Below are positions 4,915-12,779 of a DNA stretch of 14,810 bases, piece by piece. The position numbers and the translations under genes were made by a program. Positions within the stretch are counted from its first letter, which is position 1; the number at the start of each line of letters is the position of its first letter. The notes under the pieces are model-generated. The model saw only the letters and a program-made list of their open reading frames with translations. It was not told the origin of the DNA and searched no databases. Source of the stretch: Methanosarcinaceae archaeon UBA470 (lineage in GTDB: Archaea; Halobacteriota; Methanosarcinia; Methanosarcinales; Methanosarcinaceae); assembly GCA_002508425.1 (NCBI GenBank), contig DAKU01000167.1:1899-16708 (forward strand), in the 5' to 3' direction.

Positions 4915-7518
4915 CTACTGTTCATTTGCTGACAGCCGGGCCACGCCTATTAAGGCTTCTCGCCCATCCCACTTGCCTATAAAGAACTTGGTATCTGAAG
5001 ATAAGAAATTACGATCTTTGCTCATAAGGGGTACATAACATCGGGAGGAATTACCCGAGATTAGGCCTTCGATATCGATACTCTCAAGCACTTCTTCTTC
5101 TTTCCCTGGAGGGAACAGTTCCAAGAAATCCATCTTGGAAAGATCTTTTCTAGAATACTTTAAGTATTTCTGCAAAGCATGATTTGCATGAATGATCAAT
5201 CCACCCATGTCCATGATGAATATCAGATCATCCATCGTGTCGAAAAGATCTTGAAGCCCATTTTGATCATTCTTAACTGGAGTACCTTCTCTGAACCTAG
5301 ATATGATCAAACCTAACTGATTTGCAATAGTATCAATAACATTCCTGGAATTTGCAGGTATTTCCAGTTCTTTGTGAGAACCAAGTATCATTGAAGCAAT
5401 AAGTTTTTCATTGTAATTTACCGGAATGAAACCCATGGCTTGCAGACCTTCATAATCAAGATCCTCTTTGATCATATCACTAATCTCAGAAAAATATTTG
5501 TATACAGGATAACCAGTGGTAAAAAGCCTTGCCTGAATAGTATTAGGACCAAAATGCCTGAAGTTGTCTGCGAACTTATCCGATAGACCACGGTAAGCCA
5601 TCATTTCAAAATCGCCTTTTGAGTTGTCAATTAAGTAGATGGCTCCACAGTCTACAGCTTTGATCTGAAGAGCAAAATCAAGTATTTTTTCAAACATATC
5701 CTGTAGATTGTCACCTGAAGACAGAACATTATCAAAATCAGACTCAACCTGGACAAAATTAGTTGCCTGCTTGCGCTCTGTGATATCAACAATGATACCT
5801 TGAAGGAAATCGATCTCTCCATGCAGATCATGGTGAATAAGAGTTCTTTCGTCTACCCACCTAACCTCACCTGATTTGGTAAGGACCCTATACTCCTGGC
5901 TGAAGTCAGAATATCCTTCTTTATAGCACCTGGCTACCTCTGTACGTACTTTCTCCAGGTCTGCTGGGTGAATAATGTCCCCATATACCATTTTGCCTGA
6001 CAGGAAATCCTCTACTGAATAGCCAAAACGCTCTATGTTCTTTGAAACGAATTGTACTGGCCAGTCTCTTTCAGGACTCCAGATAAAGACTACTGCCGGA
6101 CTATCATTTACCACCGACTCCAAGACTTTAAGTATCCTGCGGGTCTCGAGTAATTCCTCATCAACAAGCTTACGTTGTATAAGCTTCCACATTCCATCAA
6201 AAAGTAAAGTAAGTTGCCTGACATCCGAGCTATCATACTCTTGCGACTTATTAGCTACAGCAGCAACTGCTACTACTTGATCGCTGTCCATCACTGGTAC
6301 GTTTGTATAACGAGTAATCTTGATATCTTTATCAATACCTTTAAGAAGGCCAGGCCCTGAGAACGTGTTGTTCACAATAGGTTCCCTTTCTCTGATAGCT
6401 TCTCCCCAGATGCCTGCAGAATTTACAGGAAATGTCCATGAACTTTGTTCATCATTTGTTTTCTGTGTAGGCCACGCATACATTTCAAGACTTTTTTCGT
6501 TCGCTTGCAGCAAACCTAGATAACCAATTTGGCTATGAGTTAACTTTACAGCTTTTTCAATAGCAAATTCCGCAATCTCTGAAACAGAGGATTCACTCCT
6601 TTCATAGAGTTCAAGAAGTGCTTCCAGACGTGCTTCATTCAGATGTATACGTTCTTCAGTTCCTTCAAGTTCAGTTATATCTTGAATAAGCCCAAGTCCT
6701 CCTACAAGATAACCCTCTTCGGACATTATAGGAGAAAACTCTGCCTTAATAGAAAATTTATTTCCCACTGGAGAAATGTACTCTCCTTCAAAATGACCAG
6801 ATTCTCCCAGGAATACAAGATCAATAGCTGCTTTAAGAGGACCTTCACCTGCATATTGAAGGATGTTAAGACCTAATACTCTACTTGCGGGTGCAGCAAT
6901 AATTTTTAAACAGATGTTATTACAGTTGACAATTGTACCATTCTCATCAAAACAAAGGATGCCAAGAGGAGCTTTTTCGAATAAAATACGATATTTTCGT
7001 TTTAAATATTCCAAAGTACGTTCTGCTTTTTCTTTTTCAGTATTATCAATTATTAGACCCTGATAACGGGAAATATTTCCGCTGATATCCCTCTTTAAAA
7101 GAGACCTTTCAGTTACATATCTTACTTCCCCGGATTTGGTGAGAATCCTGTAGACAAGGGTAAAATAAGAGATATTACCCTTATTAACAAGTTTTTTGAC
7201 TTCTGAGCTGATCTTATCATAATCATCAGGGTGAACAATATCAGCATAATCAAGTTCACCTGACATTAATTCCTCAGGAGTGTATCCAAATTGCGTGATA
7301 TTTGCAGAAACCCATTCAACTGACCATCTTTCGTCCACTCTCCACATGAAAGGGATCACAGGGCTCACTTTATATAATGCCTCTAGTTTTTTTAGAGTAT
7401 CAGGACCCTCCGGTAGATAATATTCAGCACGTTTCTTTTCATACTCAAAAAGTGTTGTACTTTTGGAAATTATAGCTACCTCCAAGGATCGAAATGCCTC
7501 TGCATTTTGAAAATGCAT
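4915..7518 (-). CDS. Soluble PAS/GAF multi-domain sensor protein without kinase domain
   Basis: The 867-residue protein has no signal peptide or membrane span. By eye the order is PAS (about 45-170), PAS (172-290), GAF (295-455), PAS (462-585), GAF (595-742), PAS (752-867). The first and third PAS copies are clearly related: FGYTPEELMSG and FGYSVEDFLSG, then HPDDYDKI and HPADLEKV, then YR(I/V)LTKSGEVR and an (I/V)DxTE ending. No HisKA or HATPase motifs (H-box, N, G1, G2) are present, and the frame ends after the last PAS, so it is a sensor without an output kinase, possibly acting through a partner. Methanosarcina sensors such as MsmS bind haem through a cysteine in a GAF domain. Cys624 in the second GAF (KAVDCGAIYLI) could be compared with it, but that is speculative. 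It ends with TAG, notable in a Pyl-decoding organism. The ATG lacks a good ribosome binding site and lies within a palindrome. Confidence 0.85.
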   Translation of the reverse strand: MHFQNAEAFRSLEVAIISKSTTLFEYEKKRAEYYLPEGPDTLKKLEALYKVSPVIPFMWRVDERWSVEWVSANITQFGYTPEELMSGELDYADIVHPDDYDKISSEVKKLVNKGNISYFTLVYRILTKSGEVRYVTERSLLKRDISGNISRYQGLIIDNTEKEKAERTLEYLKRKYRILFEKAPLGILCFDENGTIVNCNNICLKIIAAPASRVLGLNILQYAGEGPLKAAIDLVFLGESGHFEGEYISPVGNKFSIKAEFSPIMSEEGYLVGGLGLIQDITELEGTEERIHLNEARLEALLELYERSESSVSEIAEFAIEKAVKLTHSQIGYLGLLQANEKSLEMYAWPTQKTNDEQSSWTFPVNSAGIWGEAIREREPIVNNTFSGPGLLKGIDKDIKITRYTNVPVMDSDQVVAVAAVANKSQEYDSSDVRQLTLLFDGMWKLIQRKLVDEELLETRRILKVLESVVNDSPAVVFIWSPERDWPVQFVSKNIERFGYSVEDFLSGKMVYGDIIHPADLEKVRTEVARCYKEGYSDFSQEYRVLTKSGEVRWVDERTLIHHDLHGEIDFLQGIIVDITERKQATNFVQVESDFDNVLSSGDNLQDMFEKILDFALQIKAVDCGAIYLIDNSKGDFEMMAYRGLSDKFADNFRHFGPNTIQARLFTTGYPVYKYFSEISDMIKEDLDYEGLQAMGFIPVNYNEKLIASMILGSHKELEIPANSRNVIDTIANQLGLIISRFREGTPVKNDQNGLQDLFDTMDDLIFIMDMGGLIIHANHALQKYLKYSRKDLSKMDFLELFPPGKEEEVLESIDIEGLISGNSSRCYVPLMSKDRNFLSSDTKFFIGKWDGREALIGVARLSANEQ
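7501..7517. repeat. Perfect 17-bp palindrome covering the sensor gene's start
   Basis: The arms TGCATTTT and AAAATGCA flank one central base. The palindrome overlaps the ATG at 7516-7518 and the first codons of the PAS/GAF gene. It could be an operator just downstream of the transcription start, or an RNA hairpin hiding the start codon. Confidence 0.45.
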
Positions 7519-7556
7519 ATATAGTATGCTCTCAACCTAAGAGACTAAAAACTACA

Positions 7557-7564
7557 TATATAAA
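7557..7564 (-). promoter_or_regulatory. TATA box of the PAS/GAF sensor gene
   Basis: The minus strand reads TTTATATA, a textbook archaeal TATA box. It is about 40 bases before the ATG, predicting a leader of only about 15 bases, in line with the poor ribosome binding site. Confidence 0.55.
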
Positions 7565-7800
7565 GATTTCCGCATGGATTAAAAAGTAGAGCTATAAATT
7601 CATTTTGTACTACATTAAATAAATAAGTAGTATGAGTAGGATTAAAAAGCAAATCATGTGATTTTTTTTCCTTTTATTTTTCTTTTTGAAAAGGTCTCTT
7701 CTTATAAAAGATGGGGCGAAATGTATAAATGCTGGCATTTATTGACTTGTTCTAAGTCAACCAAAGAGATACACAAATAGTTTCCTATTAGATCAGGTCC

Positions 7801-7820
7801 CATCGAAAAATATATATACA
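7801..7820 (+). promoter_or_regulatory. BRE/TATA promoter candidate of the DUF1638-hyuA cluster
   Basis: The block CATCGAAAAATATATATACA resembles the CATGCAAAAA/TATAAATAC blocks at mttB and pylS. Transcription should start near 7840-7845, downstream of the longer possible start at 7832, which supports the internal start at 7892. Confidence 0.5.
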
Positions 7821-7868
7821 TAACCCCAACTATGAGTTTTGTCAGTAAAAAAGAAACTGGAAATTCAG

Positions 7869-7890
7869 GAGAATGTCTATGGAGACTCTC
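7869..7890 (+). promoter_or_regulatory. Hairpin hiding the ribosome binding site of the DUF1638 gene
   Basis: GAGA pairs with TCTC and GTCT with AGAC, giving eight base pairs with a 2-base bulge and a 4-base loop. The ribosome binding site GGAG (7881-7884) lies in the loop and 3' arm, and the ATG follows at 7892. This layout can limit translation initiation. Confidence 0.45.
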
Positions 7891-7891
7891 A

Positions 7892-8695
7892 ATGACTTTT
7901 ATGTGTATAATTGCCTGCAGGATCTTTGAGGACGAGATCATACACCTCATCAAAAATGATCCTCAAATAATAAAGGTTTTAGTCCTGGATAGCCCGGATG
8001 CCGTAGGTGTGCTCGGAAAATTATTAGATAATTCCATACCTCATACAGTTTGTTCAGCAAATGACATAGAGGATTTAGTACACAGTGAACAAAATGCAAA
8101 TTATTGTCTTGTTCTGAATATCCTTGGTTTTTCCCTTGATGCATCTCCTCAGTTACTGAAAGAAGGCGTGTACAAGGAAGTTAGCACAATGTCCGAGTAT
8201 GCCGATACTATCCTTATATTCTATGGGTTGTGTGGGAATGTTCTCGGTAATATAAATAGAGACTTTTCACATCTTTCCTGCCCTGTACACATTCTGAGAG
8301 AAGAAGATGGAGAGATCATCGATGACTGCATAGGTGCTTCCCTCGGAGGTAGGAAACCATATCTTACAGCCCTGAAAGAAGCTGGTGGAGAAGGCATCTA
8401 TTTCCTTACACCCATGGGAGCCGCTTTCTGGAAAGAAATGGCAGTAATTGCCCGTCTCACAAATGACCCAAATAACACCGCCATGACCAAGATTGTTTTT
8501 GATTATGCGGGATACAAGAAGGTAGGTAAGATAAACACCAGTCTTTTTTATGAGAAGAGTTTCGATGAAAAGGTCGAAGAATTTGCTCAAGCCTTTGATT
8601 TTCAAATAGTCGATATAGAAGGCACAATGAAAATTGCTGAGCAATCATATCAAAGAGCCAAAGATACCATTTTTAGGAAAAAGGAGAATGAATAA
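7892..8695 (+). CDS. DUF1638-family protein, first gene of the hyuA cassette
   Basis: I start this gene at the ATG at 7892 (MTFMCIIACRIFEDE), because GGAG lies 7 bases upstream and the promoter makes the earlier ATG at 7832 unlikely. The product is 267 residues and soluble. It resembles the DUF1638 family: IIACRIFEDE at the start, FYGLCGNVLG (110-119) and DDCIGASLGGRKPY (144-157). Cys9, Cys114 and Cys146 sit in these segments and look like conserved family positions, so metal or cofactor binding is possible. FLTPMGAAFWKEM follows at 171-183. The biochemical function is unknown. In methylotrophic archaea, as I recall, such genes occur near corrinoid methyltransferase genes, which fits the mtt and pyl neighbours. 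The stop is 2 bases before the first HyuA-like gene, with that gene's ribosome binding site inside this one, so translation is probably coupled. Confidence 0.8.
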   Translation: MTFMCIIACRIFEDEIIHLIKNDPQIIKVLVLDSPDAVGVLGKLLDNSIPHTVCSANDIEDLVHSEQNANYCLVLNILGFSLDASPQLLKEGVYKEVSTMSEYADTILIFYGLCGNVLGNINRDFSHLSCPVHILREEDGEIIDDCIGASLGGRKPYLTALKEAGGEGIYFLTPMGAAFWKEMAVIARLTNDPNNTAMTKIVFDYAGYKKVGKINTSLFYEKSFDEKVEEFAQAFDFQIVDIEGTMKIAEQSYQRAKDTIFRKKENE

Positions 8696-8697
8696 AA

Positions 8698-10641
8698 ATG
8701 CAATACAGCTTGGGTATTGATGCAGGTGGTACCTACACAGATGCCGTCGTTCTCAATAATGCCGATGGTAAAGTATTACAGGCAAACAAGGCATTGACAA
8801 CATATCCAGATCTTATACATGGAATACGGAATGCTCTTGATGGTCTTGATCAAACGTCCCTTGCTAATGTAAGGATGGTCTCAGTTTCAACAACCCTTGC
8901 AACAAACACAATACTTGAAAATACTGGTTATCCAGTGGGGTTAATACTAGTTGGAAAAGCAAGTATTCCCGACGACCAGAAGATAAAATATATTACACAG
9001 GTTAGTGGTGGCCACAACAGTGCAGGTAATAAGGTTGAAACTCTGGATATTCAGTCAGTTGAGGATTTCATTCTGAAAGTAAGAGGCAAGGTCTCAGCTT
9101 TTGCAGTATCCTCATATTTCAGTGTCCGCAACCCTGAACACGAGCTACAGGTAAAGGACAGTGTTATAAGACTTACAGGTCTGCCAGTAGTTTGCGGACA
9201 TGAACTGTCTCAAGACCTCGGAGCCTATGACAGAGGTGTGACAGCTTATCTGAATGCGCAGTTGATACCCATTGCCAATCAATTTATGCAGGCTGTGACC
9301 GCAGAGATCAAAAGGAGGAACATTGAAGCAAAACTCATGATGCTCAAGTGCGATGGATCTGTAGTGGGTATAGAGGAAGCTCTTAAAAAGCCCATTGAAT
9401 CTATTTTTTCAGGTCCTGCAGCTAGTTTACTAGGTGCTTCCCACCTTTCAGGTTTTAAAAGCTGTGCAGTAGTGGATGTAGGTGGGACAAGTACTGATGT
9501 CTCTATGATATGTGAAGGCCTCCCCGAAATTTCCAATTCTGGAGCAGTTGTAGGCAGATGGCAGACAAAGGTCAAAGCACTCAAGATGGAAACTTCAGCT
9601 ATGGGAGGGGATAGTCATGTGTGGATGCTCAATCATGAGATCCATATAGGACCTCGCAAGGTCATGCCCTTATGCCTTGCAGCAATGAAATATCCGGAAA
9701 TAAAAGAAAAACTGAAAATGAAACAAACTATCCTCAGAAATCAGATAGGAGAGAATATACAACCAACAAAGTTCTTCATGAAAAGCGGAAAAATACCGGA
9801 TGAACTGAGTCCTGAGGAAAAAGATCTTTTTGAACGTCTCAGTAACAGGCCCTCTACAGTAAGTGACATCTACTGGAACGAGAACCGTATGCCAAGTCCT
9901 ATGACCATGGATATGTTGATCCAGAAAAGACTTGTAAAAACCATAGGTTTTACCCCAACTGATGCTTTGCATGTCTTGGGAGAATATGACCGCTGGGATG
10001 TGGAAGCTGCAGATATAGGTGCAGAAGTGCTGTCCGGATTTGCAGGTATTAATAAGTTGGAACTATGCTCCAACGTGAAGGAACAAGTGGCATGTAATAT
10101 GGCTCTGAACCTAGCTGCTTTTCTTCTTGAAGGTGTGGACAGGAAAGAAATAAAAAATATAATCAAAGGGAACTTCGCTGCAGGCATCAAGGTGAAAATG
10201 CCCGTGGTATTGCTGGGAGGTCCAGTAACTGCCTATAAGAATGACCTTGGGAAATACATTGACTCTATTGTCGTTGTTCCTGAACATGCCAGTGTAGGAA
10301 ACGCTGTTGGAGCACTTATGGGTAAAGGTATCAAAAGACTTGAAGTACTTGTAAAGGCCTCGCTCACAGAGTCAAAATATAATTTGAAACCTGAAGCTTA
10401 CATTGTATTCTATCCTGGAGGGAGAAAAGAATTCTCCTCGTATACGGAAGCGTTGAAACATGCAGAAAAGACTGGTGCTGAACTGGTGATGGAATATATG
10501 TCTTTTTCCGGGATGGATCGGAGTGAAATTAAGATAGACATGAGACGTAAGGACATAAGCCTGGAGGATGGCACCACACCTCTGGAAACGAAACTAGATT
10601 TCTTTGGGACAGGGATAGTAAAAGGCGAAGTTAACTACTGA
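8698..10641 (+). CDS. HyuA-like (hydantoinase/oxoprolinase A) ASKHA ATPase, copy 1
   Basis: The 647-residue product has the hydantoinase/oxoprolinase subunit A layout. The N-terminal phosphate-1 loop is GIDAGGTYTDAVV (6-18), followed by the family signature VSVSTTLATNTILE (61-74). CGHELSQDLGAYDRGVTAYLNAQL (166-189) leads into the second ATPase domain, with IFSGPAASLLGA and the phosphate-2 loop VVDVGGTSTDVS (258-269), then METSAMGGDSHVW (297-309). An adenosine-type motif VVLLGGP (503-509) and NAVGAL (535-540) follow. No ferredoxin-like CxxC cluster is present, so it is not the known methylamine activase RamA. No HyuB partner is encoded in the window, so hydantoin hydrolysis is doubtful. ATP-driven reactivation of a corrinoid protein or action on an N-methyl compound are both inferences. 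It is translationally coupled to the DUF1638 gene. Confidence 0.85.
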   Translation: MQYSLGIDAGGTYTDAVVLNNADGKVLQANKALTTYPDLIHGIRNALDGLDQTSLANVRMVSVSTTLATNTILENTGYPVGLILVGKASIPDDQKIKYITQVSGGHNSAGNKVETLDIQSVEDFILKVRGKVSAFAVSSYFSVRNPEHELQVKDSVIRLTGLPVVCGHELSQDLGAYDRGVTAYLNAQLIPIANQFMQAVTAEIKRRNIEAKLMMLKCDGSVVGIEEALKKPIESIFSGPAASLLGASHLSGFKSCAVVDVGGTSTDVSMICEGLPEISNSGAVVGRWQTKVKALKMETSAMGGDSHVWMLNHEIHIGPRKVMPLCLAAMKYPEIKEKLKMKQTILRNQIGENIQPTKFFMKSGKIPDELSPEEKDLFERLSNRPSTVSDIYWNENRMPSPMTMDMLIQKRLVKTIGFTPTDALHVLGEYDRWDVEAADIGAEVLSGFAGINKLELCSNVKEQVACNMALNLAAFLLEGVDRKEIKNIIKGNFAAGIKVKMPVVLLGGPVTAYKNDLGKYIDSIVVVPEHASVGNAVGALMGKGIKRLEVLVKASLTESKYNLKPEAYIVFYPGGRKEFSSYTEALKHAEKTGAELVMEYMSFSGMDRSEIKIDMRRKDISLEDGTTPLETKLDFFGTGIVKGEVNY

Positions 10642-10699
10642 CCATGCATTAACTACATTTGAATTAAAATAAAAAATAAGTATGTAAGAAGGAGGAGAA

Positions 10700-12631
10700 A
10701 TGCAATATAGTCTGGGTATTGATGCAGGTGGAACTTACACAGATGCAGTGATCATAAGAAACTCTGACAGGAAAGTTGTAGCCTCACACAAAGCCCTTAC
10801 AACTTACCCCGAACTTCTCACTGGTATTGAGAATGCTATCGATGGCCTGGATTCTAAATACCTAGAAAATGTAAAGCTTGTCTCGGTATCTACAACTCTG
10901 GCAACTAATACAATACTTGAGAAAACAGGCTATCCTGTGGGTCTTATTCTTGTTGGTAATTATGTGGTACCTGAAGAGACATCTATTGAAAAATATGTGA
11001 TGGTCAAAGGAGGACATACTGCAACTGGGGCTGAAGCAGCTGCTCTTGATGTGGATGTGGTAAAAGAGTTTGTAGAAAAGGTTAAAAACGAAGTATCTGC
11101 TTTTGCAGTTTCTTCCTATTTCAGCGTGCGTAATCCCGAGCATGAATTGTATATTAAGGACTATATAGTGAAAACTACAGGGATGCCGGTAGTTTGCGGC
11201 CATGAATTGTCCCAGGGCCTAGGAGCCTATGATAGAGGTGTGACGGCTTATCTCAATGCACAGCTTATACCTATAGCCACACAGTTCATCAATGCGATCA
11301 TCTCTGACATCGAGAGAAGAGGCATCAACGCAAAGCTCATGATGCTGAAATGTGATGGTTCGTTAATAAACATCAAAGAAGCCATTGAGAGGCCTATAGA
11401 ATCCATTTTTACAGGACCGGCTGCAAGCCTTGTAGGTGCTTCTTTTCTGTCTGAGAAAGATACTTGTGCAGTGATAGATGTAGGCGGTACGAGCACTGAT
11501 GTTTCCCTGTTGTATAAAAGGCTACCTGAACTTTGCGAAGATGGTGCAAAGGTGGGCGACTGGAGCACTAAAGTGAAAGCTATCCGTATGGAAACCTCTG
11601 CAATGGGAGGAGATAGCCACGTATGGATAAAGAACAGGAAGACAAACATCGGACCACGCAGAGTAATACCTTTGTGCGTGGCTGCAGTGCAATACCCTGG
11701 TTTTAAGGAGACATTGAAGATGGGACGCACTCCTGCACGAGTGGAATTGGGAGAAAATGTGCAACCCACAAAGTTCTTTGTACGTACAGGAAAAGAAAAC
11801 GTAAAGATAAGCCCTTATGAGCAGGAGATACTTGACAAAATAGGCGATGAACCGGTGTGTATAAGCGATATTTATTGGAAATTCGGGCGTCCTGTATCTA
11901 TAGAGCATCTGGACTACCTCATTCAGAAGAGGCTTGTGCAAGCCATTGGGTTCACACCCACAGATGCTTTGCATGTATTAGGTGACTATAATGAATGGGA
12001 TACGGAAGCCTCAATTATAGGTGCAACCATTATGTCAAGACTGGTTCAAATGAGCGAGGAGGAACTATCTGAGCACATAAAGAAAGAAGTTGCATACAAT
12101 ATGGCCTTGAACCTGATGTCCTATGTGCTCAAAGGAGTCGATAGAAAAGAGATTGAAAAAATACTTAGAGGTGAGTTCTTTTCTAAATTCAGGCTCTCCG
12201 TACCCGTTGTACTGCTTGGGGGCCCTGTGAGAGCTTACGTTGAGCAGATGCATAACATCATAGATGCAGAGATAATACTGCCGCCTTTTGCGGAAGTGGG
12301 TAACGCTGTAGGTGCATTAGTAGGTCAGGGTGTCAAGCGAATAGAAATTCTTATTAAAGCCGTGTACAGGAACAAACAAAGGGTTTTTCTAGTCTTCACA
12401 CCGGGAGGATTTGAAGAATTTTCGACTCACGGAGAAGCTCTTAAGTATGCTGAGAACATGGGAGAAAGTCTGATCATGGACTATATGAGAGAAGCAGACA
12501 TGGACTGGAGCGATGTAAAAATAGACATGTCCAGGGAAGATATAACACTGCATGAAGGAAGCCCTGTACCCATAGAAACAAAACTTGTGTTTCTGGGAGT
12601 GGGAAGTCTCAGGATTAATAATAAATCCTGA
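10700..12631 (+). CDS. HyuA-like (hydantoinase/oxoprolinase A) ASKHA ATPase, copy 2
   Basis: The 643-residue product is a close paralogue of the preceding gene: the two align without gaps over at least the first 310 residues and share MQYSLGIDAGGTYTDAV, VSVSTTLATNTILE, AFAVSSYFSVRNPEHEL and METSAMGGDSHVW. Both ATP-binding loops (GIDAGGTYTDAV and VIDVGGTSTDVS) and VVLLGGP are intact, so neither copy looks degenerate. Divergence is greatest in 86-125, 270-290 and 335-400, which may reflect different partners. It has a strong GGAGG site, lies 58 bases after copy 1 and probably shares its transcript. A T-rich stretch after its stop (12632-12650) may end transcription before the pylT promoter. Function is unknown; an ATPase serving a corrinoid or methylamine system is inferred from context. 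Confidence 0.85.
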   Translation: MQYSLGIDAGGTYTDAVIIRNSDRKVVASHKALTTYPELLTGIENAIDGLDSKYLENVKLVSVSTTLATNTILEKTGYPVGLILVGNYVVPEETSIEKYVMVKGGHTATGAEAAALDVDVVKEFVEKVKNEVSAFAVSSYFSVRNPEHELYIKDYIVKTTGMPVVCGHELSQGLGAYDRGVTAYLNAQLIPIATQFINAIISDIERRGINAKLMMLKCDGSLINIKEAIERPIESIFTGPAASLVGASFLSEKDTCAVIDVGGTSTDVSLLYKRLPELCEDGAKVGDWSTKVKAIRMETSAMGGDSHVWIKNRKTNIGPRRVIPLCVAAVQYPGFKETLKMGRTPARVELGENVQPTKFFVRTGKENVKISPYEQEILDKIGDEPVCISDIYWKFGRPVSIEHLDYLIQKRLVQAIGFTPTDALHVLGDYNEWDTEASIIGATIMSRLVQMSEEELSEHIKKEVAYNMALNLMSYVLKGVDRKEIEKILRGEFFSKFRLSVPVVLLGGPVRAYVEQMHNIIDAEIILPPFAEVGNAVGALVGQGVKRIEILIKAVYRNKQRVFLVFTPGGFEEFSTHGEALKYAENMGESLIMDYMREADMDWSDVKIDMSREDITLHEGSPVPIETKLVFLGVGSLRINNKS

Positions 12632-12662
12632 TTTTTCTTTCATTTTGATACAACCTGTATAA

Positions 12663-12678
12663 GCGAAAAATATAAATA
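12663..12678 (+). promoter_or_regulatory. pylT promoter (BRE/TATA)
   Basis: GCGAAAAATATAAATA is a BRE running into a TATA box, centred about 35 bases before the tRNA 5' end. It is related to the blocks at pylS, mttB and mtbC, giving pylT its own transcription start separate from the hyuA genes. Confidence 0.7.
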
Positions 12679-12707
12679 ATTGTTTGATGGATTACTTTGT
12701 ACCAAAT

Positions 12708-12779
12708 GGAAACCGGATCAGGTTGATCAAATGGACTCTAAATCCGTTCAGCCGGGTTAAATTCCCGGGGTTTCCGCCA
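12708..12779 (+). tRNA. pylT: tRNA-Pyl (anticodon CUA), CCA encoded
   Basis: The 72-base gene folds as an amber suppressor tRNA. The acceptor is GGAAACC (12708-12714) with GGTTTCC (12769-12775). A 4-bp D stem GATC/GATC has a 5-base loop. The anticodon stem has six base pairs, AATGGA with TCCGTT, around loop CTCTAAA with anticodon CTA at 12738-12740. A 3-base variable region is followed by T stem CCGGG/CCCGG with loop TTAAATT, discriminator G12776 and encoded CCA. These are hallmarks of tRNA-Pyl: one base between acceptor and D stems, short D loop, short variable arm and no TTC in the T loop. Compared with my memory of Methanosarcina tRNA-Pyl, position 8 is G instead of U and the D loop reads AGGTT. 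It supplies pyrrolysine for the amber codon of mttB. Confidence 0.97.

Larger units (their letters stand above)
7519..7891. other. Divergent promoter region between sensor gene and DUF1638 gene
   Basis: This A+T-rich region holds the sensor gene's TATA box on the left and the DUF1638 promoter and leader hairpin on the right. An 11-base direct repeat (GGATTAAAAAG at 7576-7586 and 7639-7649) and a spaced inverted repeat (TACTAC 7608-7613 with GTAGTA 7627-7632) lie between them. They could be regulator sites but may be chance in such biased sequence. I see no supported gene here. Confidence 0.6.

Noticed and set aside
7670..7694. CCTTTT/AAAAGG inverted repeat as a terminator
   Set aside because: The stem is short with a 13-base loop and no gene ends into it on either strand; probably chance in a T-rich tract.
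7832..7891. N-terminal extension of the DUF1638 protein (MSFVSKKETGNSGECLWRLS)
   Set aside because: No ribosome binding site precedes it, it lies at or upstream of the expected transcription start, and the family begins near the IIACRIFEDE segment.
8698..12631. The HyuA-like genes as ramA (methylamine corrinoid activase)
   Set aside because: RamA carries C-terminal iron-sulfur cluster cysteine motifs; neither protein has such CxxC clusters, and their signatures are those of hydantoinase/oxoprolinase subunit A.
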